From Paraspadella gotoi (taxonomy: Eukaryota > Chaetognatha), in the NCBI GenBank assembly GCA_051294375.1, contig JBJCIZ010000282.1, forward strand, positions 523,079-587,078: DNA of 64,000 nt. Direction: 5' to 3'. Made by a program: the position numbers and the translations under genes. The stretch's first letter is position 1, and each line of letters starts with the position of its first letter. Shown here in pieces: positions 55,041-64,000 of this stretch. The notes under the pieces were generated by a model, which was given only the letters and a program-made list of their open reading frames with translations, had not been told where the DNA came from and did no database searches.

Positions 55041-55353
55041 TTAATATGATACGATCATGGTAAAGTGAATTAGTCCATTTTGGTATAATTTTTATTTAAA
55101 GTAAAAGTAAAAGAGGAGCTAAGATCGGAATTCTAAGAGTTTTTAACCAGGAGTCAGATTCGGGAAAAATCTTTTATGGCAAAAATCTTCCAAAGAAGGG
55201 GTGGTTTTTCTGAAGATTTTGGTTAATATTTTCTATATTTATGGTCGGATTCTTTTGAAACTTAACAATAGCAATAGTGCCATCATTCTACATTGGCCGG
55301 TATAAGAATACATTTAAAAAAACCTCTGGCTGTTTTCGTCAGATCTTAGTCCT
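55041..55353. repeat. Outer inverted repeat, right arm (outer part)
   Basis: Reverse complement of about 50689-51000, including GATACGATCATGG, CCTTCTTTGGAAG (inverted) and CCTCTGGCTGTTTTCG. It resumes immediately after the duplicated target site. Confidence 0.8.
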
Positions 55354-55442
55354 ACTTTACAATGATGAAGTGGAAATTCAAACAAAAAATACTTGAATCG
55401 ATATAAAACAAAGAAAATGGACACACATTGATTGATGTAATA

Positions 55443-55680
55443 GTAATTTATTGATGCAATGATAACCAAATGTTGATGCGATGATAACCAAATATTGATG
55501 CAATGATAACCAAATATTGATGCGATGATAACCAAATATTGATTCGATGATAACCAAATGATTGATGCGATGATAACCAATAATTGATGCGAAGATAACC
55601 AAATGATTGATGCGATGATAGTCATTCACTCATGCGATGATAGTCATTCATTGACGCGATGAGTCATTCATCGTAAATAA
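55443..55680. repeat. 22-bp minisatellite, about 10 units
   Basis: TTGATGCGATGATAACCAAATA-type units. The last three units change to GATGATAGTCATTCA. The Ile/Ser/Trp-rich minus-strand ORF is a consequence of the repeat. Confidence 0.9.
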
Positions 55681-56650
55681 AACAAACAAACGCGTGTATG
55701 AGTGAGAGAGTTTGCAGTTAAGAGGGACGGGCCGCTTAACCCGCCTGTAACACAGTGTTACAGCCTGATCTGAAGCTCAGGGACTGCTTATATCGAACGG
55801 TTCTGTCACTAACACATAATAATAATCACTGTCTCTTCATTGGTGAGCTCGACTTCTGAACACAACAGCAACAACAGCACTTTCAGGCGACATGCCTCAA
55901 CCTGGCGATGCATTCATCGTAATTCATAGTAGTTTTCATTTTTAAAAAAAATGTAAGCCCCTAGTTAAAACTATATAAACCGTAGTAGTTTTTATATAAT
56001 AAAAAAGCACAATGCTGATGCAGACAACAACGCAGATGATGACGACGACGTCACAAAGAAGCTGAGCCAATCCAAAATCTATCCAAAACGGATATGATAT
56101 ATCTTGACCCGTCTGTCAAGATAAAAATATTTTATGTAAGACATTTTGAGAAAAAAGCTATTGTTTTTTTCTAAAATATTTACTCCAGAGATGCAAGGCG
56201 GTTACTAATATGGACTATATGAAGTTCTTGTAAGTTTTAAATTGACTGATCACAGTCCTTAAAGATGCTCATAAATCGCCAAAAGCTGGTTGCTCATTTG
56301 TTTCTTTGTAACTACCTCCAAAACAAAGACAGAAAGGATATATCACAACATGATTTATCATGATTTGATGTACTGTCATGATCTAAGTGAATGACCAACT
56401 AGACTGTGGGGAATGACCGACGGACCGACAAAGTGAAGTATAGAGTCGGAATCTGCAATAAGCAGATCCGACTAAAATGCTTTTGGTTTAGTTATATTTA
56501 TAATTTTACTTACTAGGTCTTTACTTCACTTTCTTTAAAGTATTGTCCCCAGGACCTAAAAAAAATAAATGGTGTGTTAACTTTGTAGAGTCATTGCATG
56601 CACTAATTATTGAACAAGTTTGAGCAAACCATGTCAGATCTGCCCACAAC
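55680..56650. other. No gene seen; includes dispersed repeat R3, copy 2
   Basis: The R3 copy is at 56352-56474 (TTATCATGATTTGATGTACTG, GACCGACGGACCGACAAAGTG, GCAGATCCGACTAAAA). The rest is mixed DNA with no ORF of note. CTGTAACACAGTGTTACAG at 55744-55762 is a 19-base palindrome. Confidence 0.5.
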
Positions 56651-56654
56651 CATT

Positions 56655-57010
56655 ATGGTGATTAATTAATAATTAATAATAATAATAATTAATTAATTAA
56701 TAATTAATAATAATTAATAATAATATTAATTAATAATGAATAATTAATTAATTAATAATTAAATTAATAATTAATTAATTAATTTAATTATATTTAATTT
56801 AATTATAATTTATAATTAATTAGGCAATTAATTAATTAATTTGATCCCAAATGTTTGTTTTTAGGTCTTTTCGTCACTAACCAGTAACCACGACAAAAGC
56901 AATGACGACGATGAGAATAATGCCGATAACGACTGACTTGATTGATTGACTTATTAATTAATTATTGATTAATTAATTGACTAATTGATTAATTATTTGA
57001 TTAATTAATA
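56655..57010. repeat. AT-rich (TAATTAAT)n tracts
   Basis: Two blocks of TTAATTAATTAAT-type simple repeat (56655-56845 and 56940-57010) interrupted by a short unique stretch. Confidence 0.9.
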
Positions 57011-57065
57011 CATCCTGCATTTACATTTAATATAAAGGGAAAAAGAAGCATAATCAATTAGTGAA

Positions 57066-57372
57066 ACAGGTTTTTTGTTTTTTCCATTTAAACTCATTTC
57101 CACTCAGACAATTCCATCGAAACTTGATTTCCAGCTTAATCACACACTCTCCTGACCACATACAAAATTCAAGGTCAATCGCCCCATCCACTCGTGAGCA
57201 ATTTGTGTTTAAATAGTGAAATATATTTTTTGTTTTTTCAATTTAAACTCATTTCCACTCGGACGATTCCATCGAAACTTCATATCCAGCTCAATCACAC
57301 ACTTCCCTATTCACACACAATATTTCATTCAAATCCATCCATCCAATCACGAGTAATTAGTGTTTTTTGCTA
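57066..57372 (+). repeat. Dispersed 150-bp repeat, tandem copies 2 and 3
   Basis: Two adjacent copies: TTTTTTGTTTTTTCCATTTAAACTC and TTTTTTGTTTTTTCAATTTAAACTC, then ATTTCCACTC(A/G)GAC(A/G)ATTCCATCGAAACTT, and tails in CGTGAGCAA / CACGAGTAATTAGTG. The related copy is at 45320. After copy 3 comes GGGACGGACGGATGGACAGACGGACGG, a tail pattern often seen in invertebrate dispersed repeats, then the left half of R3. Confidence 0.75.
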
Positions 57373-57479
57373 AGGTGGGACGGACGGATGGACAGACGGA
57401 CGGACATCATTTTTTTTGCATAATTTATCATAATTCGATGTTCTGACATGATATAAGTGGGTGCCCGACAATATTGAGT

Positions 57480-58640
57480 AAGGCAGATCTCTGACGTATA
57501 TTTTTTTTCAAAATCTACTACCTCTCGGTTTTTCCTTTGCCTTTTGTTGTTTCCTTTGCTTTCACAACAGCAATTGATTAAAAAATATTTGGGATCACAC
57601 GCCTTTTTTTCAATTTTTAAAAAAATAGCCAATCGCGATCTGTGATTGGTCAATATCGGTCACGTGACCTTAAAATCTTTGTATTTTTAAGATTTTTTTA
57701 GGGCAAAAAGTTATTTAGTAGTTGTATAATGAATATTTTGCTTAAAACAATTGAAAAATATTTTTTAACAATATTGTATTGAACTAAGTTCGGAGAAGTG
57801 GCGTCTTTGAATTCTAACTGACTGGACTAATTCTGCGCAATGAAGACCAGATGGAATCGGGTATAAAATGGCGCAGAAGAGACGATGGCGCCGGTCCAGA
57901 CGCCCTGGAGATGCTGACGACAGTCTCGGCCGAACGACGTCGGCTAAGGCCGGAAGGACGACGAACTGCAAGGCCCAGGACTTGACGAAATGTCTATGTA
58001 AGTCTGATGCGGTTGAATGAAGTGAGTGTGTTGCTGAATGTTGAATGTAAAGTCTTGCTTGTTGCTTGTTGTGAGTGAGTTTTTCTGTTGTAGTTGTGTT
58101 GTGCAAAGTCTTGCTTGCGAATGTGCTGTTGTTGTAAAGTCTTGCTTGCTGTTGAGTGTTGTTAGAAGTCCTGTGCAAGGAATAACAAAACATTTAGTAC
58201 AAACTCAGCAAATATATATAAATTTAAAGTGTCTTTCTTACTTGTTTCTGAAGCCAATATTAACCAAAAAAGAGATGCTTCTCTCATAGAAAAGTCCACC
58301 AAACCAGCGATCACACAAAAAATAAGTTTCCGAGATATCTAAAAAGAGTTTAAATAAGCTCTGAAAAGAACTAAAAACCCAGTGACAACTTTGAGATCTG
58401 AAGATACCACGTGGCCAGAATTCTATCAGAATCAAATCGAAATCTATCGAAATCACGGGCACCAATCAGAATCAGCTGTACACTGCCTTCAGAAATCTGT
58501 ACTTAAGTATAAACAAAAGAGAGAGCCTAAAGATGTTGTGGCGATCGCTAGAACGGAGGCATTTTCTATGTCAGTAATAAAGAACAAAAGAGCATTGGGA
58601 GATAAGGTAGAGAAGCTGGATTTCCTCGTAATATAAAAGA
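57480..58640. other. No clear gene; weak coding hints
   Basis: 58020-58170 repeats AAGTCTTGCTTG about four times at irregular spacing. The plus frame 58382-58636 (84 codons, LRSEDTTWPEFYQNQIEIYR) has balanced composition but no motif or start context. A GC patch at 57840-57990 is unassigned. Confidence 0.3.
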
Positions 58641-59508
58641 TAGTTATTTTGTAACACCCCCCGCTATTTTAGTATGCCAAAAGCATACCAAAAAACCTTG
58701 AGCATGTCTAGAAAAAACTATCTAAAATATCCGGTCGCAGGGGGATGGAAAGAGGAAAGGAAGAAAATTAAAATGCTGAGTATGCAAAAAATGCGCCCAG
58801 GACTTACTTGTCAATAATACCTCAAAATACTTCAAAAAAACTGACAAAAAAACTGAGGAGCGGTGGAACGGACAGGCGGGTGACGACGGCAGATGACAAA
58901 CTGACCGGCGACAACCCTCTTCCACACGCTAATTGTACTTCAAGTTATCATGTTTGAAGACGAAACAGGGGGTTACACAATGATGAATTTAGAAAAACCG
59001 TGCATGATGTAATAAAAGACTACGGTTGTCGTAAATCTAAACAATAATTTTTCACCCAAAAAATGCAAAAACGAAGACAACTATGTTTGCTCGGTTCACG
59101 AAACGGCCGGAGGTGCCGCTCATCAACTTCTGCCTAGTTGCAAAGCGCCGTGTGACGATTGCCGAAACGAACGTCTCTGACTACGAATAAGAAAAGTAAA
59201 AATAACTCTGTACGGCGTGTATCAGTACACCCGTTTTCAACCGTAATCCAAAAAACGTAAAAACACTAAAAAACTGGCCAATCCTGGCATTTAACTTTAA
59301 AAAACGTTTGCCTGCTAACTGAAAAAGACACAAAAAAGACAGTATAAATAAATTGACACAAGGCAGGGGGGAATGCGACGAAGGGAGCTAAATATTTTCT
59401 AACTGACTGACACAATAAAATGATTTTTTGCAAGCTAACTTCGGGCATTACTAAACCATAAACTCTAAAGCAAAAGCAAAGTAATATATATAAGCCTTTA
59501 TCGAAGTT

Positions 59509-59640
59509 TAAAGCCGGTTATAACTGACCCCGGTGGCCGACTTTAAACCCGATGAATTTAACTTAGGTCGAAGCGCGAAGACCGGTTGTAACTGACCCCG
59601 GTGGCCGATCTCCGGTCTCGACATATGTTACACCCGCGAC
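59509..59640. repeat. Short direct repeat of about 30 bp
   Basis: AAGCCGGTTATAACTGACCCCGGTGGCCGA and AGACCGGTTGTAACTGACCCCGGTGGCCGA lie about 69 bp apart. TGTTACACCCGCG follows, and TTGTAACACCCCCC occurs at 58649; TGTAACACCC-type sequence is a common start of LTRs, so this could be an LTR relic. Confidence 0.5.
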
Positions 59641-59670
59641 TTCCGAAAGTAGCCAACTAAAGGAAAGAAG

Positions 59671-60000
59671 CATGAATATTAATGGCAGCCCGAATTGTAA
59701 GGACAATACGGCACCGCCAACCAATTCGAATTCCAAAGATGGAACCGAAAAGGTAAATTAAAAAATACTAAGGTTGTCGGACTTGGTAAAGCGATATACA
59801 CGCTTACCGAAATGCCACTATCCGCCCCCCGCAGGAACGAAATCGGATCTCAAAGCTAATATCGAACCGGCTAAGAACGATATCAACCCTTCGACCTTCA
59901 GACAAACATGGCGAGGCAAAAAGGTGCCTTTCATAATCACGAACAACCAGAGACGAATGACACAAATCTCAAAATATTCAAATTTTTCTCACCGCAGGTA
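59671..60000 (+). other. Possible two-exon coding fragment
   Basis: ATGAATATTAATGGCAGCCCG opens a 27-codon Asn/Ser-rich stretch ending at GAAAAG followed by GTAAAT. After CCGCCCCCCGCAG (about 59834) a frame stays open with GTKSDLKANIEPAKND and RQTWRGKKVPFIITNNQRR. The phases do not match, so this is a weak candidate. Surrounding DNA (58640-61020) has no other supported gene apart from a weak plus frame at 60835-61068. Confidence 0.2.
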
Positions 60001-61024
60001 GCCGCATAAAGGATCGACACACGCGTCAGGCACATCAGGCATTCGCTCACCATCCTTCATCGATCCTTGATGAAGCCCTTCGATGCGAAAGACCGAATCT
60101 TCGAAGATCCGCGCACGTCCGTCTCCTTACCAAAAAATATTAGAGACACACAACCGTACTACGACACAAAAAATCTTAAACTGAGCCTACGGGAAAAAAT
60201 AGTAAATTGAGACAAAATATAAAAATACTAAATCTTGGATCAATCCGTACTAAATCTCGCCGTCGAATCTTCTTGTAAACATGATCTTCTCGAAATATAC
60301 ACTGTAAAGCAAAAATAATTAAATTCCTTATCTACCTTATGTCATAGTAGGTTGGCAAAATAAAAAATATTAAACTAAACCTAAAAACGAAATCATTTCC
60401 TATCACAATACTAAACCCGAAAAATACATAAACCAAAAAAAATTGTTACTCTAAGAAACAAAAATATTTTCAACCTGGATGCAATAATAGGAACATACTT
60501 TATTGGTCATTTTATTTTAAGCATCCGTTTGCCGTTGCAACGAGAAAAACTATGGCAAGGTAAAACTAAGAGACAACGGATGGGGTGAGACCCTCAAACC
60601 CTGCCTAAAAATAAAACCAGCAATAATATGGTAATCCCCTCGTTGTGCTGGCTCCCTGATTCCAGCTCCTGCTATCTTATTTTAAAGGGAGAAAATACAA
60701 AAAAGTGAGACGTACAAAGTCCAAATGATTACGAACCAGCTGACCTGCCACAGAAAGCCGGGACGCAACTGTAAGGACGGGTAAGTACTAAAAGGGTTTT
60801 TGTTAAGGTCCTTGCCCGCCTAAAGAAGAAGACGGTGGTCAAACAAGTAAACCCTTCGTTACCGAATGCTGAAAAAAGTTTGGAGTTCCCGACGATTTCT
60901 CTCAACCAATTTTTACTGGAACCGGCCGTGTGTACAAGAGAAACCGTCCGCCTTGCGGCGCGCAGGGAGACAGTCTTGAACAGGGTTGACCGTCACTCCA
61001 AAAGCCTGTTGTTATATTTAAGCG

Positions 61025-61906
61025 TCAACTCACAAAGCTCCGTCCGTCTAGAGACTTTTGAAAGTTGAGGCAAAAAACTTTTACCAAAAAGCAAAAAAAT
61101 GTTAGGGACAAACTATGAATAATATAAAATATCAGAGAAAGATAATCTATATTATTCTTTCCTACTCTAATTGTCGTCTCTTCTCCTAGGCTATCCAAAA
61201 AATCGACAAAACTAAATAAATACAAAAAATGGGACAGGCAATGTTTCGCGATGTGTCCCGGTGAAAAACAGCGATAACACAAACGCTTATTGGAGACAAT
61301 TTGCTTCTTTTTCTCGGCGGGGAGGTTACGGAAACGTAAGCAGGAAGTCGATGAATGGACTTCGCCGCAGAAAAGGCACGTGACAGTCTTTGGACGCGTC
61401 GAAACATTAGATGATGCAATTTGTTGAAATCGCCTTCGTGGAGATTTTCGGTTTGGAGATGACGCTGGTGTAGGAAAAATATTTTCTCCATGTCCACCTT
61501 CAGTTGGTGGTTCAGAGATAGAGGTCGGCGGAAGAACGGGTGACGGAGTGGCGCGAGTCCGCTCCCGCTCCAGTTCTTTCGTTTGAGATAGCTCTTCCTT
61601 AAGCTGTAGAATTTCGCTTTCTTTAGAGCGTAATAAATCCGTTAAAATGGAGAGAGCACTTTCTTCAAATTTTTCTAGTTTTTTTTCTACTTTTTCTATT
61701 CGAGATTCGAGCATCTCGGAAATATCTTTAGCGATAGTTTTCGGCAGAAGATCGATGTCGCTTCCCAAGTTGATGAACTCCTCGATAATTTTTTGCTGGA
61801 AAATTCGGTCGGGAAGCGGAAACGTTCTCCATTCTGTTCGGCCTATTCCGTAAAAGCACGAATCGTATTTTAAAGGCGTGATAGACGGATTAATTGAAGT
61901 CGCCAT
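61025..61906 (-). CDS. Second BEL/Pao-type Gag with zinc-binding motifs, truncated
   Basis: Starts MATSINPSITPLKYDSCFYG at 61906. N-terminal part, then a coiled coil at about residues 60-115 (ESRIEKVEKKLEKFEESALS, EILQLKEELSQTKELERERT), a Pro/Ser-rich linker, a basic RKSPRRRF, and two cysteine motifs: CLFCGEVHSSTSC (CX2CX3HX4C) and CYRCFSPGHIAKHC (a classic CX2CX4HX4C zinc knuckle) near residues 175-225. This order matches Gag of BEL/Pao elements, where the knuckles bind RNA. After KHC the sequence turns into Leu/Phe-rich residues that do not look like protease, so the element is cut off at about 61200 or continues behind a missed exon. It is not the family seen at 11-37 kb, whose Gag has no such knuckle. 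Confidence 0.7.
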   Translation of the reverse strand: MATSINPSITPLKYDSCFYGIGRTEWRTFPLPDRIFQQKIIEEFINLGSDIDLLPKTIAKDISEMLESRIEKVEKKLEKFEESALSILTDLLRSKESEILQLKEELSQTKELERERTRATPSPVLPPTSISEPPTEGGHGENIFPTPASSPNRKSPRRRFQQIASSNVSTRPKTVTCLFCGEVHSSTSCLRFRNLPAEKKKQIVSNKRLCYRCFSPGHIAKHCLSHFLYLFSFVDFLDSLGEETTIRVGKNNIDYLSLIFYIIHSLSLTFFCFLVKVFCLNFQKSLDGRSFVS

Positions 61907-63018
61907 AATGATTTTTTCGTTCGTAGTTTTTATTTTTGTTTGAGAACGCAGAAATCAACCGAGCGGTGATTGAGTTTTACTGTGAAATAACTTAGTATTT
62001 CACGCTCGCGATTGCTACCGTTCCAGCGTCGTCCGTCCCTTGTTAGTCTGACGTAAGTTTTTATGAATCTTTTTAACTGAATGTTTAGTAAATGATGAAT
62101 GAAAAGTAGAGATGAGGGTTTAGAAACTTTATTTTACTTTAAAATGTCCACAAAAATCCTGTAAAACTCAAGTTCAGGACGGGCGATGCTACTTTTAGTA
62201 AGGCAAAAAATGGAACTCAAAATTTCTATAGAGTCTCTTTAAATTACGACAAAAGAATGACAAATACCGACGAAATACTAACCAGTAAATCATTTGGCCG
62301 AACGCGTAAGGACAACTAAGGTACGGTCAAAATAAGACTTCGGCCGAGAGAGAAATTACTAAGGCGAGGCATAATATTTGACATTGACCTTGACTGATTT
62401 TCACCTTTTTCTCAAATCCTACAAAGAACCTGAAGACGAACTAGACCAACGCACAAAGTGTGACGACGTCAACTTCATACTAAAAAAACCAAAAAATATC
62501 AAATTTTCTAAAAAACGAACACAGTATTTTTAAAAAACAATATTTTTTAAAAAAATACTAAATTATTCTTATGGAAAAATTGGCCGTACCCCCCGCACGA
62601 ACGGAGAGGAACGAACCTGTTCGTACAAAAAAGAAAAAATTTAGTCCCAAAAAAAACAAAGGGAGAACTACGTAGTTAATTTGTAATGCTTGTGGGAAAC
62701 GGGGGAAAATCTCAAACTTCTCCCGAGCGTAAAGCCGTGAAGATCTGAGGAAAAAGGCATGATGGGAAATAACGCTTTTTCCGGAGATAATCGAAACCGT
62801 ACGATCGATTAAAATTTGTGCTTAACCTACCGAAAACCAAGCACACAAAATAACAATATTACCTAAAAAATAAATATTTATTTAAAACAAAAAATATTTA
62901 AAGAAAAAACGTGAGCACGATTCCATAAATACTCCTGTGTTCAGAGTTTAGTAGGGATTCTGAAATGACGATCTGGAATTGCTTGAGAAATGTTACACAA
63001 TTGTCCCAAAAATATCTT
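61907..63018. other. Leader of the Gag gene and AT-rich DNA, no other gene
   Basis: Minus-strand leader from about 62060 to 61907 with no recognisable primer-binding site. The rest is AT-rich with short A-runs. No repeat partner within the window was found. Confidence 0.4.
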
Positions 63019-63336
63019 TCAAACTTTGTTATCTCCGTGCTTGGGGAAAAGCAGTCCACTAATTATGAATATTTCCGAAATTATGGACCTCTTTTTAGAT
63101 TTATGAAGGGCTTTGAATAGAACATGCAGGCACGTTACCATGTCCGGATTATTGTTTTTGTGATGCAAAATTATTAAACAAGTTTTATTCGTGCTAATTT
63201 TTTGGTAAATTTCTCTAAAGCACAGAGATTCTTGGAAAGGTTTTTTAAAAAAGCTGATATCATCCTGTCTGATGTTAAGCATGTATTGACCGCTGTCTTC
63301 TTGTTCCATTTTAAATTGATCAATATTTAAAAACAA
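63019..63336 (-). CDS. Unrecognised 105-residue ORF
   Basis: Minus-strand frame with balanced composition: FLNIDQFKMEQEDSGQYMLN, then FREIYQKISTNKTCLIILHH, NNNPDMVTCLHVLFKALHKS and IFIISGLLFPKHG. It could be an exon: no clear start context, and no splice sites examined give support. No family recognised. Confidence 0.35.
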   Translation of the reverse strand: MFLNIDQFKMEQEDSGQYMLNIRQDDISFFKKPFQESLCFREIYQKISTNKTCLIILHHKNNNPDMVTCLHVLFKALHKSKKRSIISEIFIISGLLFPKHGDNKV

Positions 63337-63597
63337 ACGCCCTATGAAAATGTACCAGATTTATATTATTGAGACAGGAAAGGCGTAACAATTTTAATCG
63401 AGAACGAGTAAAAAATATATGCAAAATGGTTATATCGATAGTGGAGAAAAAAAAGACACTCGAAAAATAAACTCGACATCTATAAAGATCTAACATTTCG
63501 ATTTGGCTTGTCCTTTTGTTTATGGAAAAAAAAATTCAAGGTTTATCGATATTTAATATATCAAATTTTAGAAATAAAAATTAACATTGTGTATATA

Positions 63598-63715
63598 TAC
63601 CCCGTAAGTCATACAAATAAGGAAAATAGCGACAATGGACTAGATAATATAAAAACCCCATAAGTCATACAAATAAGGAAAATATCGACCATGGACTAGA
63701 TAATAAAAAAATAAA
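63598..63715. repeat. 56-bp tandem duplication
   Basis: GTAAGTCATACAAATAAGGAAAATAGCGACAATGGACTAG and ATAAGTCATACAAATAAGGAAAATATCGACCATGGACTAG, each followed by ATAATA(T)AAAAA. Confidence 0.85.
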
Positions 63716-64000
63716 AACGGCTGATAAAAAGGCATAGACATGGGCTAATCGTGTAATAAAGTCAAAGACGACAAAGCTGACGAGATACTGGGGTTCTTCG
63801 GATATAAAATGAAATCAAAAGTGAGTCTCTTCGCCTCGGAATNNNNNNNNNNTTTCGAAAATATGTGCGGCATGCATTTTCCTAAAGTGTCTAATAAAAG
63901 TACCGTCTTCTAAGTCGGAGTCAAATGCGACAATGGTGTCTTTGCAGTGGTTGTGGTTGCAAATGCAAAGCGCTGAATTCTTGCTATCATTCTCACGCTT

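Noticed and set aside
55314-55629. Minus-strand ORFs with repeated IASIIWLSSHQ-type peptides
   Set aside because: Product of the 22-bp minisatellite; no start context and two frames equally open.

Overview
This window is eukaryotic and most likely comes from an invertebrate animal. The evidence is BEL/Pao retrotransposons, a Polinton/Maverick (adintovirus-like) gene block, very short GT-AG introns (about 70-120 bp), many microsatellites and foldback repeats, and AT-rich intergenic DNA. I see no ribosomal RNA gene, no convincing tRNA gene and no CRISPR array. The sequence is an unpolished scaffold. N runs lie at 417-531, 909-1008, 1381-1405, 20352-20376, 33267-33291, 33390-33489, 39443-39467, 45474-45498, 47562-47661 and 63843-63852. 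Related copies differ by many one-base indels, so many 'broken' genes here may be partly sequencing error.

Layout. 1-0.9 kb: the integrase end of a BEL/Pao pol gene on the minus strand, the best-preserved copy in the window. 1-8.5 kb: low-complexity DNA, GC-rich exon-like islands, and a minus-strand LTR-type repeat. 8.6-10.4 kb: an unrecognised minus-strand gene with an internal peptide repeat. 11-20.2 kb: a nearly full-length plus-strand BEL/Pao element (leader, gag, protease, reverse transcriptase, RNase H, integrase) ruined by frameshifts, with a duplicated 3' noncoding tail. 20.2-22.2 kb: a minus-strand gag copy with a clean N-terminal reading frame. 22.3-31.9 kb: DNA with few landmarks, stretches of near-50% GC composition and a ragged 76-bp tandem array. 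31.9-37.4 kb: further BEL/Pao pieces arranged head to tail (leader, pol end, LTR-like leader, gag).

37.5-49 kb is the most interesting part. It holds Polinton-type genes: a minus-strand integrase C-terminus and a conserved Polinton-associated protein, and plus-strand packaging ATPase, small basic protein and a third short ORF. Between the two arms are minus-strand spliced exons with consistent phase for Thr/Ser-rich (mucin-like) segments, one ending in a transmembrane helix with a basic tail. I could not find the element's DNA polymerase B, major capsid protein or protease, nor its terminal inverted repeats, so it is partial or partly hidden in gaps. A 171-bp tandem repeat follows at 48.2-49.0 kb.

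49-57.5 kb is repeat DNA: a large inverted repeat (50.69-55.35 kb) whose right arm is interrupted by a second palindromic element (53.4-55.03 kb) flanked by a 12-bp target duplication and carrying hammerhead-like motifs, plus several tandem and dispersed repeats. 57.5-64 kb contains a second, different BEL/Pao-type gag (minus strand, 61.0-61.9 kb) with two zinc-binding motifs and only weak hints of other coding sequence.
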